A stretch of 64,000 nt of DNA from Microbacterium lushaniae. Its GTDB lineage: Bacteria; Actinomycetota; Actinomycetes; Actinomycetales; Microbacteriaceae. The position numbers were made by a program, and so were the translations under genes. Each line of letters starts with the position of its first letter. Position 1 is the first letter of the stretch. The notes under the pieces are model-generated. The model saw only the letters and a program-made list of their open reading frames with translations. It was not told where the DNA came from and ran no database searches. Below are positions 59,825 through 64,000 of the stretch, piece by piece. The stretch is from assembly GCF_008727775.1 (NCBI RefSeq), contig NZ_CP044232.1:2914001-2978000 (forward strand), written 5' to 3'.

Positions 59825-61267
59825 ATGGCGTCAGCGCCGGCGTGGCCTCGCGGCCGCCGTGGGTGGTCCGCACAATGGGACAGAGGCTGGGATCGGGTCC
59901 GTAACCTGACGACCTCGTCGCCGGCCCGCTTCGCGGTGCTCGTGTTCCTCGCGCTCATTCTGCTGTTCACGGCGCTGTACTCCCTGCCGGCGGCCTCCGC
60001 CGACGGAACGCGCACGCCCTTCGCCGATGCGCTGTTCACGGCCGTCTCCACCATCTGCGTGACGGGTCTGGCGACCGTGGACATGTACTCCCACTGGTCG
60101 CCGCTGGGACACGTCTTCACCTACATCGGTGTCAACGTGGGGGCGCTGGGCGTGCTCACGCTCGCGTCGATCCTCGGGCTGGTGATCTCCAAGCGCCTCG
60201 GCCTGCGTGCCAAGCTCATCGCCGCCGGCGACTCGAATCCGCTGCGCGTGCACGGCGGGCCCGTCAACGAGGGCCAGACGGTGCGCCTGGGCGAGGTCGG
60301 GCAGCTGCTGCTGACCGTCGCCCTCTCCACCCTCGCCATCGAGGCGGGGCTCGCGGTCCTGCTCTACCCCGCGCTCATCATGGCCGGCATCGACCCGCTG
60401 GTGGCGCTGTGGGAGGCGCCGTACTACGCCGCCATGGCCTTCACCAACACCGGCTTCGTCCCCAACGCCAACGGCCTGGCGCCCTTCGCCGACGACTACT
60501 TCCTGCTCACCGTCCTCATGGCCGGGGTGTTCCTCGGTTCGATCGGGTTCCCGGTGATCTTCTCGCTGTGGAAGCACTACTGGCACGTCCGCCGCTGGTC
60601 GCTCCACACCAAGCTCACCCTCATCACCACGACCATCCTCTTCGTCGTGGGAGCGGGAGTGATCCTCCTCCTCGAGTACAACAACCCCAAGACCTTCGGA
60701 AGCCTGGATGCGTGGGACACGACCTTCCAGGCATTCTTCGTCTCCGCGATGACCCGGTCGGGCGGATTCAGCGTCGTCGACATCGGCGACCTGAACGGAT
60801 CCACCCTCGTGGTGGGCTCGATGCTCATGTTCGTGGGTGGCGGATCGGCGTCCACCGCCGGCGGCATCAAGGTGACCACGCTCGCCGTGCTCGCCCTCGC
60901 GGTGTGGTCGGAGGCGAAGGGCCGCTCCTCCGTCGAGGCCTTCGGACGCCGCATCCCCAGCGACGTGCAGCGGGTCGCCCTCTCCGTCGTGGCGTGGGGC
61001 GCGACGATCGTCGCTCTCTCGACGGTGACGATCGGGCAGATCACGCAGGCGCCGATCGAAGAGGTGCTCTTCGATGTGATCTCCGGCTTCGCGACGGTCG
61101 GACTGTCCACGGGCCTGACCGCCGACCTGCCCGACCCCGCGGTCTACGTACTGGCGGCGACGATGTTCATGGGGCGCGTTGGTACAGTGACACTCGCCGC
61201 GGCGGTCGCTGCGACGTCCCGCACGCAGCTGTACTCACTGCCCGTGGAAAGGCCCATCGTTGGTTGA
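59825..61267 (+). CDS. TrkH/KtrB-type potassium uptake channel subunit
   Basis: 480 residues with eight outer helices and four P-loops. The four filter-like segments include TAVSTICVTGLATVD, MAFTNTGFVPNA, SAMTRSGGFSVVD and SGFATVGLSTGL, each with the conserved glycine. It admits K+ (with Na+ in Ktr types) and is gated by an RCK subunit, encoded directly downstream with an eight-base overlap. AAAGGGG precedes the ATG. The pair is constitutive or low-level K+ uptake; no two-component regulator is near. Confidence 0.92.
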   Translation: MASAPAWPRGRRGWSAQWDRGWDRVRNLTTSSPARFAVLVFLALILLFTALYSLPAASADGTRTPFADALFTAVSTICVTGLATVDMYSHWSPLGHVFTYIGVNVGALGVLTLASILGLVISKRLGLRAKLIAAGDSNPLRVHGGPVNEGQTVRLGEVGQLLLTVALSTLAIEAGLAVLLYPALIMAGIDPLVALWEAPYYAAMAFTNTGFVPNANGLAPFADDYFLLTVLMAGVFLGSIGFPVIFSLWKHYWHVRRWSLHTKLTLITTTILFVVGAGVILLLEYNNPKTFGSLDAWDTTFQAFFVSAMTRSGGFSVVDIGDLNGSTLVVGSMLMFVGGGSASTAGGIKVTTLAVLALAVWSEAKGRSSVEAFGRRIPSDVQRVALSVVAWGATIVALSTVTIGQITQAPIEEVLFDVISGFATVGLSTGLTADLPDPAVYVLAATMFMGRVGTVTLAAAVAATSRTQLYSLPVERPIVG

Positions 61268-61931
61268 CCGCATCCGTAGCGACTCGCCCGTCCTCGTCAT
61301 CGGCCTCGGCCGGTTCGGCGCCGCGTGCGCCGGCGAACTCGACCGCCTCGACCGGGACGTGCTCGCCATCGACGACAGCCTCGAGCTCGTGCAGAAATGG
61401 TCGGACCGCGTCACCCACGCCGTCCAGGCCGACGCCCGCAACATCGACGCGCTCAAGCAGATCGGCGCGCAGGATTTCCAGGTGGCCGTCGTGGCGGTCG
61501 GATCGCTCATCGAGGCTTCCGTGCTCATCACCGCCAACCTCGTCGACCTGAAGGTGCCGCAGATCTGGGCCAAGGCGGTCTCGCAGGCGCACGGCAAGAT
61601 CCTCGCTCGCGTGGGGGCGAACCACGTCATCTACCCCGAGCGCGAGGCCGGCGAGCGCGTGGCGCACCTGGTCAGTGGGCGGATGCTCGATTTCATCCGT
61701 TTCGACGACGACTTCGCACTGGCGAAGATGTACCCGCCCAAGTTCATCCGGGGCATCGGACTAAACGAATCGGGCGTGCGGAGCAAGTACAACGTCACGG
61801 TCGTGGGAGTCAAGAGCCCCGGGCGGCCGTTCCGCTACGCCGAGGCGAACACGATCGTGACCAACCACGACCTCATCATCGTGTCGGGGACCAACTCCGA
61901 CATCGAGCGGTTCGCCGCGCTCGATCGCTGA
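61260..61931 (+). CDS. TrkA/KtrA-type RCK potassium uptake regulator
   Basis: 223 residues from a TTG start at 61260 (GGAAAGG six bases upstream) that overlaps the trkH end by eight bases. Two parts: RCK_N Rossmann fold VLVIGLGRFGAACAGELD (11-28), IDDSLELVQ, and DARNIDALKQIGAQDF; and a smaller RCK_C domain near the end (VTVVGVKSPGRPF). It binds NAD(H) or ATP/ADP and c-di-AMP-type ligands to gate the membrane subunit. The rare TTG start and overlap point to tight stoichiometry control. Confidence 0.9.
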   Translation: MVDRIRSDSPVLVIGLGRFGAACAGELDRLDRDVLAIDDSLELVQKWSDRVTHAVQADARNIDALKQIGAQDFQVAVVAVGSLIEASVLITANLVDLKVPQIWAKAVSQAHGKILARVGANHVIYPEREAGERVAHLVSGRMLDFIRFDDDFALAKMYPPKFIRGIGLNESGVRSKYNVTVVGVKSPGRPFRYAEANTIVTNHDLIIVSGTNSDIERFAALDR

Positions 61932-61946
61932 CCGCGCGCGCCCCGG

Positions 61947-62789
61947 TCACCCGGCGGCGAGCTCCCGCGCGCGAGCCAGCGCCGCATCCGTCGCCCGCTC
62001 GAACACGCCGGCCAGATCCGCGTCCTGCAGCACCCCCACGGCGCGCTCGGTCGTGCCCTTCGGGCTCGTGACCTGGCGGCGCAGTTCGCGCGGGTCCTCC
62101 CCCGTCGCCTCCATCAGCGCCGCCGCGCCGATGAAGGTCTGCCCCGCCAGCATCCACGCCTCGGCCTCGGAGAATCCCTTGCGCACGGCCGCCTCGGCGA
62201 GCTGCTCCACGAGCAGGAAGACGTAGGCCGGGCCCGACCCGGAGATCGTGGACAGCGCGTCGATCTGGGACTCGGGCACCTCCACCACCGCTCCCACCGT
62301 CTCGAACAGGCGGCGGACGACCGCGATGTGGGCGGCGGATGCGGCGGCATCGGCCGCGAGGCCGGTGACGGCCTTGCCCACCAGTGCGGGCGTGTTCGGC
62401 ATCGAGCGCAGCACGACCACGCGCGGGCCGAGGATCCCGGTGAAGGTCGCGAGCGGAACACCGGCGGCAAGGCTCACCACGATGGCCCCCTCGCGCACGT
62501 GCGGAGCGATCTCCCGGAGCAGGCCCGGGACCATGGCGGGCTTGACGCCCACGAGCACGACGTCGGCGGAGGCCACCGCGACCGCATTCGCGTGCGGATC
62601 CTCCTCGAGCGCGAGGCTCGTGACGCCCTCAAGCCCCGCGAGCTCGCCCGCCTTGGCCGCCGTGCGGTTCGTCACGGTGACAGCGGGCGCGAGTCCGGAG
62701 CGCACGAGACCGCGAAGGATCGCGCCGCCCATGGATCCGGCTCCGAGGATCGCGACGGCGGGGAGGAGGTCGGACGGATCATCGGTCAT
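61947..62789 (-). CDS. proC: Pyrroline-5-carboxylate reductase
   Basis: 280 residues. ProC features: N-terminal Rossmann loop VAILGAGSMGGAILRGL (12-28), LVGVKPAMVP, VVLRSMPNTPALVGKAVTG, and the C-terminal signature VPESQIDALSTISGSGPAYVFLLVEQLAEAAV (location only) with SPKGTTERAV. It reduces P5C to proline with NAD(P)H. The ATG lies six bases after TAGGAT (62796-62801). In mycobacteria proC neighbours the bS22/HTH pair; here it is about 6 kb away, with other genes inserted between. Confidence 0.95.
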   Translation of the reverse strand: MTDDPSDLLPAVAILGAGSMGGAILRGLVRSGLAPAVTVTNRTAAKAGELAGLEGVTSLALEEDPHANAVAVASADVVLVGVKPAMVPGLLREIAPHVREGAIVVSLAAGVPLATFTGILGPRVVVLRSMPNTPALVGKAVTGLAADAAASAAHIAVVRRLFETVGAVVEVPESQIDALSTISGSGPAYVFLLVEQLAEAAVRKGFSEAEAWMLAGQTFIGAAALMEATGEDPRELRRQVTSPKGTTERAVGVLQDADLAGVFERATDAALARARELAAG

Positions 62790-62795
62790 GGCGCC

Positions 62796-62801
62796 ATCCT
62801 A
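62796..62801 (-). promoter_or_regulatory. -10 element, likely leaderless promoter of proC
   Basis: TAGGAT on the minus strand, six bases before the proC ATG; faces the divergent ArsR gene. Confidence 0.45.
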
Positions 62802-62815
62802 GAAGAGGTCTCATT

Positions 62816-62850
62816 CATTCTTGTCTTATATAAGCGCGTGCGCAAGAATG
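62816..62850 (+). promoter_or_regulatory. ArsR operator and promoter region
   Basis: CATTCTTG (62816-62823) and its exact complement CAAGAATG (62843-62850) flank an AT-rich core with the palindrome CTTATATAAG (62825-62834). AAGAAT (62844-62849), 17 bases after TTGTCT, is a possible -10 seven bases before the ATG. Probably bound by the ArsR product; function inferred. Confidence 0.6.
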
Positions 62851-62856
62851 TGTCGC

Positions 62857-63234
62857 ATGCACGCCCTCGACATCCTGGGAGACCCGGTCCGCCGCCGCAT
62901 CGTCGAACTGCTCGGCGACGGCGAGCGCCGCGCGGGCGAGGTCGGCGAGGTCGTGCAGACGGAGTTCGGCATCAGCCAGCCCGCCGTGTCGCAGCACCTG
63001 AGAGTCCTGCGCGACGCGGGCTTCGCGAGCGTGCGGGCCGAGGGGACCCGGCGCCTGTACGCCCTCGAGCCCGAGGCGCTGGCCGAAGCCGACCGCTGGA
63101 TCGGGCAGTTCCGCCGCTTCTGGACGCCGCACCTCGACGCCCTCGGCACGGAGCTCGCCCGCGGCAGGCGCGATCGCCGCCGGGCCGCATCCGACGCCGC
63201 AGCACCGCCCACCCCCACCGAAGGAGAGTTCTGA
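62857..63234 (+). CDS. ArsR family regulator (SRPBCC-linked)
   Basis: 125 residues from ATG 62857; the frame opens at 62821, but the earlier codons overlap the operator. Winged helix: LDILGDPVRRRIVELLGDGERRAGEV, then ISQPAVSQHLRVLRDAGFASV (location about residues 2-65). No metal-binding cysteine pair. A basic tail ends in RRDRRR. The SRPBCC gene starts one base after its stop, a pairing repeatedly seen for ArsR and AHSA1-like proteins. It probably senses a small hydrophobic compound bound by the partner or by itself. Confidence 0.88.
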   Translation: MHALDILGDPVRRRIVELLGDGERRAGEVGEVVQTEFGISQPAVSQHLRVLRDAGFASVRAEGTRRLYALEPEALAEADRWIGQFRRFWTPHLDALGTELARGRRDRRRAASDAAAPPTPTEGEF

Positions 63235-63235
63235 C

Positions 63236-63901
63236 ATGGTCGACGTGAATAACGAGATCGACGCCGTCACGAGGGCGGTCCGCACCGAGGAGGTCGACGG
63301 CGCGTCCCGTCACGCGCAGAGCCTCACCCGCACCTACCCCTCGCCCCTCGCCGACGTGTGGGAGGCCACGACCACGGCGGAGCGGATCGCCCGCTGGTTC
63401 GCCCCGGTGGAGGGCGATCTGCGTCTGGGCGGCCACTATCAGGTGGTCGGCAACGCCGGCGGCACGATCCGGTCGTGCACCCCGCCGGAGGACGGGTCGG
63501 CCGAGTACCGGCTCACGTGGGAGTACGGCGGCGGCATGTCGTGGGTGACCGTCGGGCTACGGGCCGTCGGCGAGGAGGCCACCGAACTCACGCTCACCCA
63601 CACCGCCCGGGCGGAGGACCTCCCGCCCGGCTTCTGGGAGCAGTTCGGCCCGGGGGCCACCGGCGTGGGCTGGGACCAGGGGCTCCTCGGCCTGTCGCTT
63701 CACCTCACCGGCGCACCCGGTCCGCGGCCGGAGGACGCCTACACATGGCCGCTCACCGAGGAGGGGCGCGCGTTCACACGCCGCGCGGCGGATGCATGGG
63801 CGCACGCGCACATCGCCGCCGGCGCGGATGCGGAGGCCGCCGCCCGGGCGGCGGAGGCGACGTACGCCTTCTACAGCGGCGAGGAGCAGCCGCAGGGGTG
63901 A
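63236..63901 (+). CDS. SRPBCC/AHSA1-like ligand-binding protein
   Basis: 221 residues. START-like fold: LTRTYPSPLADVWEATTTAERIARWF at the N-terminus, LRLGGHYQVVGNAGG, TWEYGGGMSWVTVGL and the long C-terminal helix GWDQGLLGLSLHL (given by location). An extra C-terminal helix rich in Ala follows (AHAHIAAGADAEAAARAAEATYAFY). Members bind hydrophobic ligands in a deep pocket. The gene is co-transcribed with the ArsR gene; the ligand is unknown. Confidence 0.85.
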   Translation: MVDVNNEIDAVTRAVRTEEVDGASRHAQSLTRTYPSPLADVWEATTTAERIARWFAPVEGDLRLGGHYQVVGNAGGTIRSCTPPEDGSAEYRLTWEYGGGMSWVTVGLRAVGEEATELTLTHTARAEDLPPGFWEQFGPGATGVGWDQGLLGLSLHLTGAPGPRPEDAYTWPLTEEGRAFTRRAADAWAHAHIAAGADAEAAARAAEATYAFYSGEEQPQG

Positions 63902-63911
63902 GGGTGGCGCG

Positions 63912-63940
63912 TTCCGTCCCGCCGACGCCGGAGATATAGT
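63912..63940 (+). promoter_or_regulatory. Promoter for the last, partial gene
   Basis: TTCCGT (63912-63917) and TATAGT (63935-63940) are separated by exactly 17 bases; TATAGT is five of six to consensus. It lies 50 bp upstream of ATG 63991, giving a leadered mRNA. Confidence 0.5.
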
Positions 63941-63990
63941 CGATTCGCGGGCGGCCCGATCGCTCGCGACACAGTGCGGAGGACCTCCCC

Positions 63991-64000
63991 ATGACCCTGT
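63991..64000 (+). CDS. Start of a gene cut by the window end
   Basis: Only ten bases (Met-Thr-Leu and one base) are inside the window. Support for a real start is AGGAGG-like GGAGGACC about eight bases upstream and a convincing promoter at 63912-63940. No product can be named. Confidence 0.45.

Overview
The window is about 64 kb of high-GC (roughly 70%) actinobacterial chromosome with densely packed genes on both strands and many GTG starts. The full menaquinone gene set, System II cytochrome c biogenesis genes, an F420-type flavin oxidoreductase, a DUF4229 protein, the tiny ribosomal protein bS22 with its helix-turn-helix neighbour, and an archaeal-type AspRS all suggest Microbacteriaceae, most likely Microbacterium. 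That placement is inferred from gene content; no rRNA is present. I see no tRNA, rRNA, CRISPR array, prophage or insertion sequence.

Layout. (1) 71-5812: a small catabolic locus with an amidohydrolase, a Gfo/Idh-aldo/keto reductase fusion, a sugar isomerase/epimerase and a ROK regulator. A 25-bp palindrome lies between the divergent epimerase and ROK genes. (2) 5896-8351: a 44-residue acidic protein, a Bcr/CflA-type exporter and a hydrolase. (3) 8430-23785: a loose respiratory-quinone neighbourhood carrying fprA, a polyprenyl diphosphate synthase, menG, menF, menD, menA, menE, menB and menC, interleaved with ppk2, DUF402, DUF4229, PLDc_N, an LLM oxidoreductase and a PadR/HAAS pair. (4) 23792-30176: a TetR gene with tandem operators facing an MMPL transporter-YhgE/Pip pair, then a hydrolase whose promoter contains a 16-bp AT-rich palindrome. 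(5) 30371-35074: cytochrome c maturation genes (ccsB, resB, ccdA, tlpA) with a histidine phosphatase. (6) 35138-40326: DedA, a small membrane protein, an HTH/Clp_N-SRPBCC pair, aspS and an MscS channel. (7) 40343-40938: a composite repeat array. (8) 40939-48261: a urease operon read leftward, ureA-cbiX-like-ureB-ureC-ureF-ureG-ureD-urea transporter-Fur family. It has no ureE, but it carries a CbiX-like protein with a strongly His-rich tail. ureC has a one-base frameshift. (9) 48473-54889: an MFS exporter, a channel-FUSC fusion (with a second probable one-base frameshift), a YoaK protein and a crcB pair. (10) 54931-64000: glutaredoxin, rhodanese, bS22 and its HTH partner, a TetR-regulated DrrAB-type ABC exporter, an acidic anchored protein, ArsR genes, a TrkH/TrkA potassium system, proC, and the start of one more gene.

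How the genes work together. Regions 3 and 5 supply the lipid electron carrier and the covalent haem attachment needed by a menaquinol-cytochrome c respiratory chain. Region 8 would import urea, hydrolyse it and mature the nickel enzyme. Regions 4 and 10 are drug- or lipid-export modules, each under a divergent TetR.

A recurring promoter feature runs through the window: at least fourteen genes have a TANNNT hexamer ending exactly six bases before the start codon. This is the signature of leaderless transcripts, and it decides several start codons below. The observations I rate highest are the His-tailed CbiX-like protein inside the urease operon, the repeat array at 40.3-40.9 kb, the paired one-base frameshifts, the channel-FUSC fusion, the degenerate ABC-like tail on the MMPL protein, and the HTH/Clp_N-SRPBCC module with its tandem operator.
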